64,000 nt of DNA from Roseibium album (GTDB lineage: Bacteria; Pseudomonadota; Alphaproteobacteria; Rhizobiales; Stappiaceae). The notes under the pieces were generated by a model, which was not told the DNA's origin, did not search any database, and worked only from the letters and a program-made list of their open reading frames with translations. Positions 17,296 to 25,548 of the stretch are shown piece by piece (within the stretch, counting starts at the first letter, position 1; each line of letters opens with the position of its first letter). Position numbers and translations under genes: made by a program. The DNA is taken from assembly GCA_001404055.1 (NCBI GenBank), contig CXTY01000035.1, forward strand, positions 124,001 to 188,000, in the 5' to 3' direction.

Positions 17296-18519
17296 TCAAA
17301 GCACCTTACGAAATTTTTCCGCAAGGCGGTCAAGGCCCGGGTTGGATGAAAATGCACTGCGGACGTGTTTTGAAGCAGCCATACCCAATTCAAAGCGTCG
17401 CTTCGGATCCCTGATAAGGCCGACCAGCGCTTCAGATAATTGGTCAGGTGCGCCAGGATCAACTAGAACGCCCGTTTCTGCGTCCTGGATCAACTCCGGT
17501 ATTGCCGAAACCTTGGTGGAGAGGCAACAAAGCCCCATCGACTGGGCTTCCATCAGGACATTGGGCAAGCCATCCCGGTCACCGGTTTTGGCGAGTTTGG
17601 ACGGCAATACGAACAAGTCGGCTTGCTGGCAAGTCGAAATGACTTTTTCTCTTGGCTGGGCTCCGCACCATGTGATCCTGTCGGACAGGCCAAGTCTGGC
17701 AGCTTCTTTTTTCAGAACGTCTGAAAGCTCGCCACCACCGATGTGGGTAAAATGCCAGTTGAGGTCTTTCGGGATATCTGCGAGCGCTGCAAGCAGGTCA
17801 TCATAACCTTTTTTCTCAACAGCTCTGCCAACCGAAACCAGTCGGACGGGCTCACCGCTGCCATCACGCGGTGAAGCCGATGATTCAGGCTCAGGAAAGC
17901 CGGAGAAATCGAGTCCGTGATAGAGCAGTTCAACCTTTTCAGGATTGTCAGCCAACCCCTTCAGATGTTTGACATTCACACCAGTGCAGGTCACGCCCCA
18001 TGCCGCATCATCGATCTTTGTGCGCAGGTCCCATTCCGGGCTTGTCCAGATGTCCTTCGCATGCGCGGAGAACGACCACTTCCGTCCGGAAAGATGCGCG
18101 GCGTAGCGGGCTGCAGAGCACGGCGTATGGAGATAATGAGTGTAAATCCAGGTGATGTCCTCTGGCAGTTCATGGGCAAAGACACAGCCTTGCGACCAGC
18201 GACGTTGTCGGTCTGCATTGGGCTGTTTTGCGAAATCCGCATCAAACAATGCTTTCGCAGCTTCATAGGTCGGTTGTTTTTCCGCCCAGCGTTTTGCCCG
18301 CGCGACCCGGGCCGGATCATCTTTCACGTATTCCGGCAGATACATGACATCGGCAGAAATCTGCCGGTGCAATTCATGGATAAACGGATCATAGGGTTTG
18401 CGCAGCGCAACGATCAGAATCTCTATGCCGCGTTGTTCCAGCCCGAGAATTTCCTGGGCAATAAACGTTTCGGACAGGCGTGGGTAGCCTTTGACCACAA
18501 CGGCAATTCTGGACATCAA
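17296..18519 (-). CDS. glycosyltransferase family 4, colanic-acid-type
   Basis: A 407-residue retaining GT-B enzyme. RIAVVVKGYPRLSETFIAQEILGLEQRG is the start typical of WcaL/ExpE7-like exopolysaccharide transferases. RLVSVGRAVEKKGYDDLLAA begins the donor domain, and DGLPNVLMEAQSMGLCCLSTKVSAIPELIQDAETGVLVDPG gives the catalytic E-x7-E region. It lies 19 bases from the next GT4. It should add a sugar to a surface or lipid-linked glycan. Confidence 0.9.
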   Translation of the reverse strand: MMSRIAVVVKGYPRLSETFIAQEILGLEQRGIEILIVALRKPYDPFIHELHRQISADVMYLPEYVKDDPARVARAKRWAEKQPTYEAAKALFDADFAKQPNADRQRRWSQGCVFAHELPEDITWIYTHYLHTPCSAARYAAHLSGRKWSFSAHAKDIWTSPEWDLRTKIDDAAWGVTCTGVNVKHLKGLADNPEKVELLYHGLDFSGFPEPESSASPRDGSGEPVRLVSVGRAVEKKGYDDLLAALADIPKDLNWHFTHIGGGELSDVLKKEAARLGLSDRITWCGAQPREKVISTCQQADLFVLPSKLAKTGDRDGLPNVLMEAQSMGLCCLSTKVSAIPELIQDAETGVLVDPGAPDQLSEALVGLIRDPKRRFELGMAASKHVRSAFSSNPGLDRLAEKFRKVL

Positions 18520-18568
18520 TCTGCTTTCAAACTCGGGTATGTATGAAGGGAAGGTGCCCGCTGGCTAA

Positions 18569-19786
18569 TCAGAAATTGACTAGTTTGCGGTCGTCTTCAG
18601 AAGCCTGATCTTCAAATATTTCGCCAACGCGCGTGGAAATTACATCCAGACCACCCAGAAGGTTGTCTACGCCGGCAGAGGAAGGCGCGGCCATTTGCGG
18701 CAGCTCGGACAGGGCGATCGCCATCAGATCCGGGTCCGGGTAGCGATCGATTGGGAGAACCTTCAGGAGACCACTCTTTTCAGCCCGTTCGGCGCGTATG
18801 GCCTGCTCACGCCGTGGGATTACACGGGGAACCATCAATGTTGGCTTGTCGAATGACAGGATCTCGCAGAACGTGTTGTAGCCTCCCATGCCGACAATGG
18901 CCGTGGCGCTTGCCAGGTAAGGTTCAATCTGCGGTGTAAAGCGGATGATCTCGACGTCGCGCAGGTGTTCCGCGCGCTCGCTGAACTGTGCCGCCGCTGC
19001 TGCTGGCATGAACGGCCCGAGGACGATCAGTGCCGGAAACAACGGTCGCTGCCGTGCCTCATAGGCACGCATGACCCAGTCGACCATCTCAACGCCATCG
19101 CCGCCACCGCCAGGTGTGACGAGGATGTAGGGTTCTTCACCAAAAGGCGTGGGGGGTGGTTGATCCTGTACAGAGCCCGGCAACTCACGTCTGAGGTAGC
19201 CTGTGTAACGCATTTTTTTAGTGACGCCTTCTGGAAGGGCTATACCCTCCAACGGGTCACAAATGTCTTCCGGTCCATACACCCAGATTTCGTCGTAAAG
19301 GTCTTTCAAAGCAGGGTAGACGTTCTTGCGATCCCACTCTTCACTCAGCACTGCCGGATCATCCATCACATCACGGAGCCCAAGCACGAGGCGGGTGTCG
19401 CGTTCTTTCAGGGCTTCCAGCGTGCCGAGCACCTCTCCGCGGAGACCGAGCGGTTCCTTGTCGACAATAAAGATGTCCGGATCGAAAACCTTGGCGGTAT
19501 GTTCAATAATGGACGAGCGTATCGCGAGCGTATGGTCGATATTGATGTGCAGAGACAGCGGTGTGTATTCACCATTACGAAGCTTGATGACACCGGGAAT
19601 GCGGACAAAATCCACGCGTGCCCGGAATTCGAAACTGCCGATAATCGGAGAGCCAGACAGAATAAGGACGGACAGGGTGTCAAAGTCGCCGACGAGAGAT
19701 TGCGCGATAGCGCGGCATCGTCTGAGATGGCCCAACCCGAAGGAGTCATGGCTGTAAATAAGGATCTTCGGCGTTTTGGAACTCAT
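18569..19786 (-). CDS. MurG-like glycosyltransferase family protein
   Basis: A 405-residue protein, first gene of the minus-strand operon. ILIYSHDSFGLGHLRRCRAIAQSL opens a GT-B fold. ILVTPGGGGDGVEMVDWVMRAYEA and ATAIVGMGGYNTFCEILSFDKPTLMVPRVIPRREQAIRAERAEKSGL form the donor-binding half. It is clearly a paralogue of the 15010-16152 product in fold but not in close sequence. Substrates unknown. It is divergent from the ABC exporter at 20018, sharing the ~230-base control region. Confidence 0.82.
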   Translation of the reverse strand: MSSKTPKILIYSHDSFGLGHLRRCRAIAQSLVGDFDTLSVLILSGSPIIGSFEFRARVDFVRIPGVIKLRNGEYTPLSLHINIDHTLAIRSSIIEHTAKVFDPDIFIVDKEPLGLRGEVLGTLEALKERDTRLVLGLRDVMDDPAVLSEEWDRKNVYPALKDLYDEIWVYGPEDICDPLEGIALPEGVTKKMRYTGYLRRELPGSVQDQPPPTPFGEEPYILVTPGGGGDGVEMVDWVMRAYEARQRPLFPALIVLGPFMPAAAAAQFSERAEHLRDVEIIRFTPQIEPYLASATAIVGMGGYNTFCEILSFDKPTLMVPRVIPRREQAIRAERAEKSGLLKVLPIDRYPDPDLMAIALSELPQMAAPSSAGVDNLLGGLDVISTRVGEIFEDQASEDDRKLVNF

Positions 19787-20017
19787 ACTGCCCCTGAATT
19801 TGTAATGCTGCCCCGTGGGCCTTATGTCTCAAGTTAACGGCTTTTGTCACGCCCTGATATGTCTTGACACGTGACTTTCTACAATGAAGGGTCAGCAAAC
19901 CCTTTTAAAGTGGTTGTGGCAAATGCTAATCCTTGGTAGCGCATCGATATTGGACCGCTAGTATACCAAATATGATCTGCATGCATATAATTGATCCATG
20001 TCTGTTCGGATGAAATA

Positions 20018-22600
20018 ATGGAAAAAAGCCTTTTTCGCTTTATTTGGAAATACAGCTCCCGACAGCAGATCTACATACTTCTGGTCACCGTACTTTCCTA
20101 CCCAGTTGTCTATTTCCTGCTTGAACTGCCAAAACTCATTGTCAATGACGCTGTTCAGGGCGATAATTTTCCAAAGAGCGTGTTTGGGTTTGACTTCGAC
20201 CAAATTCCCTATCTGGTGTTGCTCTGCTTTACTTTTCTCGGCCTTGTCGTGGTTTCAAACGGGCTGAAATTCTATCTGAATGTTTACAAAGGTCGATTGG
20301 GCGAAAGGATGCTTCGGCGTCTGCGCTTTGAGCTTTTCCAGCGCGTCCTTCGTTTCCGGCTTCCTCATTTCAGAAAAGTCAGTTCGGGTGAAATTATCCC
20401 GATGATCACTTCCGAAGTTGAGGATGTTGGCGGATTTATTGGGGAAGCCTTTGCACTGCCTGCATACCAGGGTGGCATGCTGATTGTGCAACTTGGCTTT
20501 ATTTTCATGCAGGATCCGCTGCTCGGACTGGCCGCTGTCGCGTCCTACCCTGTTCAGGGGTATGTCATCCCGATGCTGCAAAAAAGGGTCATCATTCTTT
20601 CCCGGAAACGGGTCAAGAATGTACGCCTGATTGCCGACAAGGTCGGTGAAAGCATTACCGGTGTTGCTGAAATCCATGCCAACGATGCCGCTGCATTCCA
20701 TTCAGCAGACATTTCCGATCGCCTTTATGAGAACTTCAAGATCCGATACGAGATCTTTAACCGGAAGTTCCTCATCAAGTTCCTGAATAACTTCATGAAC
20801 CAGCTGACGCCGTTCTTCTTTTACCTGATCGGCGGGTATCTGGTGATCGAAGGAAACCTGAGTATTGGTGCCCTTCTTGCGGTTATTGCGGCCTACAAGG
20901 ATCTGGCTGGCCCGTGGAAACTGTTGTTGTCCTTCTACCAGATGACGGCCGATGTCAGCGTCAAGTATCAGACAGTTGTCGAGAACTTTGACCCGAAAGA
21001 CATTTATGACACTGACCGTCTGACTTCTGATGAAAATGTAAAGCTCACCGGCGACGTCAAGTTCGACAATGTGAGTTTCTCTGGTGGTGCGGCCGGTCAG
21101 GAGGTCATGGATATATCCCTGAAAGTGCCCAGCGGCGAGGCCTGCGCCATTGTCGGGCCTGATGGATCCGGTCGATCTGAGGTGTTGCAGCTTGCTGCGG
21201 GCCTTGTATCTGCGTCCACCGGAAAGGTCTTTATCGGCGAACATGACCTGGACAAATTGACCGATTCCACACTTGGCCGCGAAATCGCCTATGTCGGTGG
21301 AGCGGTGCACGTGTGGTCCGGAACCATTCGGGACAATCTTTATTACGGCCTGCGGCACAGACCTCTCGTTCTTCCGAAACGCGAAGGTGAGGATCTGAAA
21401 AACTACAAGCGGCGTGTCAGCGAAGCCAATGAGACCCGCAATCCGGTTTATGATCTGGCAGCAGACTGGGACGATCTGGAAGCTGCGGGTGTGAGCAGCG
21501 TTACCGAACTTGACGAAAAAGCGCTGGAGCTTCTAGAGGCAGTCCAACTCAGCAAGGACATATACCGCCTCGGACTTCAGTCGCGGTTCGATCCTTCCAT
21601 GAATGATACGTTTGCAGAAAAAATCCTGAGTGTCCGGCAAAACCTGGCTGAGCGGATCGTGAATGAACCTGCCCTCGGCGGTCTCGTCGAGCTCTGGCAT
21701 CAGGATCGTTTCAATGCCAGCGCCAGCCTCGCGGATAACTTGTTCTTTGCGGTCCCCTCCGATCCGGAAATCACGATGGATCAGGTTCCGGACCTGGAGG
21801 AAGTCAAGACCTTCCTGTCTGAAACCGGGTTTGACCAGAAGCTCCAACAGATCGGGTTGAAAATCGCCGAAACCATGTTGGAACTGTTTTCGAACGTTTC
21901 CGGAGACAGCGGTCTTTTGGGGTCGTATTCATTCATCAATCAGGATGAGCTACCGGAATTCGAACGGATCGTTCGTGTTGCCAAGTCCGGACAACAACGG
22001 CCGGGCCTGAGCGATGCGGACCGGTCCAGGCTTACCGGGCTTGCCTTCAAACTGGTGCCGGCGCGTCACCGTCTCGGCGTGATGACCGATGAACTCAAGG
22101 AAGAAATCATCGGCGCGCGCAAACGGTTCCTTGAAGGCGTTGTCAAGAACAGCGGCAGCTTTGTTGCCTTCGATCCGGATGTCTATCTGCCACCGCTTAC
22201 GATTGAGGATAATCTGCTCTTCGGGCGCGCAAGGGTTGACCGCAGGGATGCGAGACGCAGGATCGATGACGTCATTCGCGCGATCGTAGAAGAAACAGGC
22301 CTAAGGCGTCCGATTATCTATGCCGGCTTCGGCTATCATGTAGGTGTGTCCGGCTCAAGACTATCGGCTGGGCAGCGTCGACGCATAGCACTTGTCCGAG
22401 GTCTTCTGAAAAACGCAAAAATCACCATATTGGATGATATAGCGACAGGAATGACTGAAGACGACAAAGCATTGCGTGATGGTCTGCGAAATATACTTGC
22501 AGGAAAGACATTCCTGTTCGGAACGTTCAACGCCGACATTGCTGCTGAATTTGACCAACGCATTGTTTTGGATCAGGGACGGATATCAGATAAAGGGTAA
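20018..22600 (+). CDS. ABC exporter fusion (TMD-NBD) with long NBD insertion and altered catalytic motifs
   Basis: About 860 residues from ATG 20018 (an in-frame TTG at 19991 is less likely). Residues ~1-330 are a six-helix exporter domain (YILLVTVLSYPVVYFLLELP; GGYLVIEGNLSIGALLAVIAAYKDL). The ATPase domain starts near 350. Walker A reads GPDGSGRS (380-387), with Arg386 in place of the invariant Lys. The Q-loop Gln is Gly (AYVGGAVHVWSG). A ~300-residue insertion precedes the signature LSAGQRRR (782-789). Walker B is ITILDD, with Asp807 in place of the catalytic Glu, and no H-loop His is seen (FLFGTFNAD). The post-Q-loop word xxxDNLxxG appears three times (436, 570, 728). It is followed by cyclic-nucleotide-binding and MBL genes, and divergent glycosyltransferase genes suggest a glycan or lipid-linked substrate (inference). 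Confidence 0.85.
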   Translation: MEKSLFRFIWKYSSRQQIYILLVTVLSYPVVYFLLELPKLIVNDAVQGDNFPKSVFGFDFDQIPYLVLLCFTFLGLVVVSNGLKFYLNVYKGRLGERMLRRLRFELFQRVLRFRLPHFRKVSSGEIIPMITSEVEDVGGFIGEAFALPAYQGGMLIVQLGFIFMQDPLLGLAAVASYPVQGYVIPMLQKRVIILSRKRVKNVRLIADKVGESITGVAEIHANDAAAFHSADISDRLYENFKIRYEIFNRKFLIKFLNNFMNQLTPFFFYLIGGYLVIEGNLSIGALLAVIAAYKDLAGPWKLLLSFYQMTADVSVKYQTVVENFDPKDIYDTDRLTSDENVKLTGDVKFDNVSFSGGAAGQEVMDISLKVPSGEACAIVGPDGSGRSEVLQLAAGLVSASTGKVFIGEHDLDKLTDSTLGREIAYVGGAVHVWSGTIRDNLYYGLRHRPLVLPKREGEDLKNYKRRVSEANETRNPVYDLAADWDDLEAAGVSSVTELDEKALELLEAVQLSKDIYRLGLQSRFDPSMNDTFAEKILSVRQNLAERIVNEPALGGLVELWHQDRFNASASLADNLFFAVPSDPEITMDQVPDLEEVKTFLSETGFDQKLQQIGLKIAETMLELFSNVSGDSGLLGSYSFINQDELPEFERIVRVAKSGQQRPGLSDADRSRLTGLAFKLVPARHRLGVMTDELKEEIIGARKRFLEGVVKNSGSFVAFDPDVYLPPLTIEDNLLFGRARVDRRDARRRIDDVIRAIVEETGLRRPIIYAGFGYHVGVSGSRLSAGQRRRIALVRGLLKNAKITILDDIATGMTEDDKALRDGLRNILAGKTFLFGTFNADIAAEFDQRIVLDQGRISDKG

Positions 22601-22691
22601 AACGGTTTTGGGTTTGGGAGAACGACCGTTTGCGGACACGACAAATGAACAAAGACAAACAAACTAGAAAAATAATGTGCGGGAGGGAATT

Positions 22692-23150
22692 ATGACGCTG
22701 GAAACCGAGGTCGAAGCCCTCCGCAAAGTGCCGCTGTTTCATGGCATCGATGAAACAAAGCTGCGGTTGCTGGCATTCATCAGCGACAGAACGGAATACC
22801 CGGCTGGCGAACGCCTGTGTTCGCAAGGCGAAGAAGGAGATTGCGCCTTTATCATTCTTTCCGGCGCTGCAGACGTCCTTGTTGATACACCTGACGGCCA
22901 AAAGAAGGTCGCAGAAACTTCCGAAAATTCCATTGTTGGTGAAATCGCCATTCTTTGTGATGTGCCTAGAACCGCGACACTGGTTGCTGTGAACAACATG
23001 GATGTTTTAACCGTATCAAAAGATGATTTTTTGAAACTCTTGAAAGAATTTCCGGATATCTCACTTGAAGTGATGCGGACATTGGCTTTGAGGCTTGAAC
23101 GAACAACCCGTGATCTGGCTGCGGCGCGCCAGGGCGCAGCCGGCAGCTAG
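22692..23150 (+). CDS. cyclic nucleotide-binding domain protein
   Basis: A 152-residue stand-alone CNB domain. VPLFHGIDETKLRLLAFISDRTEYPAGERLCSQGEEGD is the N-terminal beta-roll. The phosphate-binding cassette GEIAILCDVPRTATL (residues 83-97) keeps Glu84 and Arg93, as needed for cAMP or cGMP binding. No DNA-binding domain follows, so it is not a CRP-type regulator. ATG 22692 follows GGGAGGGA; an upstream in-frame GTG at 22677 is less likely. It lies between the ABC exporter and an MBL-fold gene and probably regulates one of them by protein contact (inference). Confidence 0.88.
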   Translation: MTLETEVEALRKVPLFHGIDETKLRLLAFISDRTEYPAGERLCSQGEEGDCAFIILSGAADVLVDTPDGQKKVAETSENSIVGEIAILCDVPRTATLVAVNNMDVLTVSKDDFLKLLKEFPDISLEVMRTLALRLERTTRDLAAARQGAAGS

Positions 23151-23160
23151 GGAGTAACTC

Positions 23161-23985
23161 GTGGCAGAAGAATTTTCGCTTCGTTGCTGGGGCGCCAGGG
23201 GATCCACGCCGACACCGGGCGCAAGTACACTGCGATACGGTGGCGAGACCTCGTGTTTCGAAATCCGTGCCGGAGATGCATTGGTGCTCGTGGATTGTGG
23301 GTCAGGTGCACGAAACCTCGGCATGGAACTCTGCAAGCGCGGAGCGCGCTCTTTCGATCTTCTGTTTACCCACACGCATCTGGATCACATTTGCGGGTTG
23401 CCATTTTTCAAACCTGCATACGACCCGAGTTTTGAGGTTACTGCCTGGGCTGGGCATTTTCAGGATGACACTGATCTGGTCGAAATCGTCAGCCGCATCA
23501 TGTCTCCGCCGATCTTTCCGGTCGCTGCCAAAACCCTGAAAGCAGTTGAATTCAAGACCTTTACTGCAGGCAAGCAAATTCCCCGCAGTGATGATCTGGT
23601 TATCAAGACGACGCGTCTCAATCATCCTGGTGGCGCTTGCGGTTTTCGATTTGAATATCAGGGCAAGTCAATTTGCATCATCACGGATCATGAACACGGT
23701 GATCCCGAGGTCGATGCAGCCTTGCCGGAATTCGTACGGGACACGGATATCATGATCTATGATGCCATGTTCACGGACGACGAATACGAGACTTACAAGG
23801 GGTGGGGACATTCCACCTGGCAAAAGGCCGTGCAACTTGCCAAAGAAGGAAGTGTCAAAACCCCGGTCCTGTTTCATCACGACCCGCGCCGCTCGGATGA
23901 TGACCTGGACGAAATCGGGTTGGCTGCACAAAAAGCTTATCCTGGGACACTTGTGGCCAGTGAAGGCATGCTTCTGAAACCTTGA
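23161..23985 (+). CDS. metallo-beta-lactamase-fold hydrolase
   Basis: A 274-residue MBL-fold protein starting at a GTG ten bases after the CNB stop, with GGAGTAA upstream. It has LVDCGSGARNLG, the dinuclear-metal motif FTHTHLDHICGLPFF, TRLNHPGGACGFRF, IITDHEHGD, IYDAMFTDDEY, and the final ligand in VLFHHDPRRSDD. The sequence type is related to the RNase Z/PhnP-like phosphodiesterase branch. A role in cyclic nucleotide or cyclic phosphodiester cleavage would fit its neighbours, but this is only inference. Confidence 0.88.
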   Translation: MAEEFSLRCWGARGSTPTPGASTLRYGGETSCFEIRAGDALVLVDCGSGARNLGMELCKRGARSFDLLFTHTHLDHICGLPFFKPAYDPSFEVTAWAGHFQDDTDLVEIVSRIMSPPIFPVAAKTLKAVEFKTFTAGKQIPRSDDLVIKTTRLNHPGGACGFRFEYQGKSICIITDHEHGDPEVDAALPEFVRDTDIMIYDAMFTDDEYETYKGWGHSTWQKAVQLAKEGSVKTPVLFHHDPRRSDDDLDEIGLAAQKAYPGTLVASEGMLLKP

Positions 23986-24012
23986 GCAATCGAAACGCTC
24001 TCGGTGTGCAGC

Positions 24013-24045
24013 AAAAAAAAGGCGGCCAAACGGCCGCCAAAAAAA
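24013..24045 (-). terminator. strong GC hairpin with U-tract on the minus strand
   Basis: GGCGGCC-AAAC-GGCCGCC (24021-24038) is flanked on the plus strand by A8 upstream and A7 downstream. Only a minus-strand transcript would meet a U-tract after the stem, yet no minus-strand gene lies to its right before 24293. The rest of the 307-base gap 23986-24292 is AT-rich and holds no gene I can support. It may end an unannotated antisense or small RNA. Confidence 0.5.
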
Positions 24046-24292
24046 GCAATCTTAAAAAATTATCGTCCGCCGGATACAGGATTGCGGGAAACCCTTGATT
24101 GCACCCGAGATGCGGCCAGCTGCAACTTGAAAAAAACGTTGAAACCAACCCCCAATACGATCATTAGTTGTTTACAGGGTGTATACATTATTTGCATGAT
24201 CCATTTGGACTATGTCTCGTAAAAAGTGTTTTTGAGGACATTGCTATTTTTGCCTGAGGGCGAAAAAACTGTAGAAATGGCAGGGGGTTAGT

Positions 24293-25444
24293 GTGGTCAT
24301 TTCCGCAGAGAAACAAATTGGGCTCTCCAGCCTCGCTGTCGCCGCAGCGATGGATCCTGCGCAGTGGCAGCCGTTTCTGGACGAAATGGGGCAGATTCTA
24401 GGAACACGCGTGTGTACTCAGCTGATTGGCTATGACCAGCTTACCAAAGCTGCGCCGTTGGCTTATTCTTCGGGATACGACCCTGATATATTACGCCTTT
24501 ATGAAACCCACTATGCAGACAGGAATCCTTTCGCAGCAAATTTTCAAAACTGCGGAATTGGCGAATCAATTTCGGCCCATGAGCTTTGTGCACCTGAGAA
24601 ATTGAAGAAGACGGATTTTTACGCGGACCTTCTAAAGCCCATGGAAGATATTTGCGGCGGTGGCGGTTCGATGATTGCGTTGGATGCCAAACGGATGTTT
24701 CTGATCGGTGGAAACATAAGGGCAAAAGATCGCGAAACTTACGAAGATGACTGGCTCCGGCTTTGTGTTGGGCTCGCGCCTGTTATTTGTCAATCTCTTG
24801 AGATCAACCGCGCCATCTCAGGACTGTCCTTTGAAAAATGGGCAGCTGAACAGCACCTGCTTGGAACCGGGACGGCTATCTTCGTAGTCGATCCAACGAC
24901 GATGATCCACTACACCTGCAAGGAAGCCGAGAAACTTCTCGGGCTGGGGGGCGTAGTCAAAACCGGTATTGATCGCCGCCTCAGGTTCCCGTCCGAGGAA
25001 GCGCAAAACAGGTTTCTCTCCCTCTCCCGCGCGCAGGCCAGGGGGCAGATTAATGTTTTGAACAGCTGGCGCCTGACAGACACGTCAGGGCAGGGTTGGA
25101 CCTGTCGGGTAATGGGGATGCGTCTCGGCGATTTGGACCGTTCACCTTTTCAGGCATTTATAACCAAGTCCATTTCTGCTGTCCTGCTGGCAATCAAACC
25201 GGATGTTGCAGCGTCCTCATTCCAGGCAGATCTTCAAAATGCTCTTGGATTGAGCGGGGCTGAAACGACTTCAGCGCTGATGCTTTCTGACGGGCAGTCG
25301 CTTGCCGAGATTGCAACAACACGGCGCGTGAGCATTTATACAGTTCGAAATCAGATCAAATCCGCCATGGCCAAAACAGGTTGTCGGCGACAAAGCGAAT
25401 TGGTTCGGAAAATTGAACAGCTGCGGCTGCAAGGCGGCGGGTAA
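24293..25444 (+). CDS. LuxR-family regulator with N-terminal sensor region
   Basis: A 383-residue protein starting at GTG 24293 behind CAGGGGG. The last ~60 residues form a LuxR-type helix-turn-helix: GLSGAETTSALMLSDGQSLAEIATTRRVSIYTVRNQIKSAMAKTGCRRQSELV. The N-terminal ~300 residues look like a PAS/autoinducer-like sensor (AIFVVDPTTMIHYTCKEAEKLLG resembles a PAS segment). The ligand is unknown. It is followed by a cyclase gene after ~100 bases, which it may control. Confidence 0.85.
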   Translation: MVISAEKQIGLSSLAVAAAMDPAQWQPFLDEMGQILGTRVCTQLIGYDQLTKAAPLAYSSGYDPDILRLYETHYADRNPFAANFQNCGIGESISAHELCAPEKLKKTDFYADLLKPMEDICGGGGSMIALDAKRMFLIGGNIRAKDRETYEDDWLRLCVGLAPVICQSLEINRAISGLSFEKWAAEQHLLGTGTAIFVVDPTTMIHYTCKEAEKLLGLGGVVKTGIDRRLRFPSEEAQNRFLSLSRAQARGQINVLNSWRLTDTSGQGWTCRVMGMRLGDLDRSPFQAFITKSISAVLLAIKPDVAASSFQADLQNALGLSGAETTSALMLSDGQSLAEIATTRRVSIYTVRNQIKSAMAKTGCRRQSELVRKIEQLRLQGGG

Positions 25445-25548
25445 CACTCTTAGATTTACTGATCACAGCAAGTCACATTCCCTTGCAGCCCGTTGCGCAT
25501 TCCATTCCAACGGTGGAAACTTGGATCTCCTATGGAAGCTGGATCAAC

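Noticed and set aside
17917-19837. Plus-strand frames of 209 and 290 codons opposite two glycosyltransferase genes
   Set aside because: Opposite clearly conserved glycosyltransferase sequence; composition not protein-like.
20255-21847. Minus-strand frames opposite the ABC exporter
   Set aside because: Shadow frames; no family pattern.
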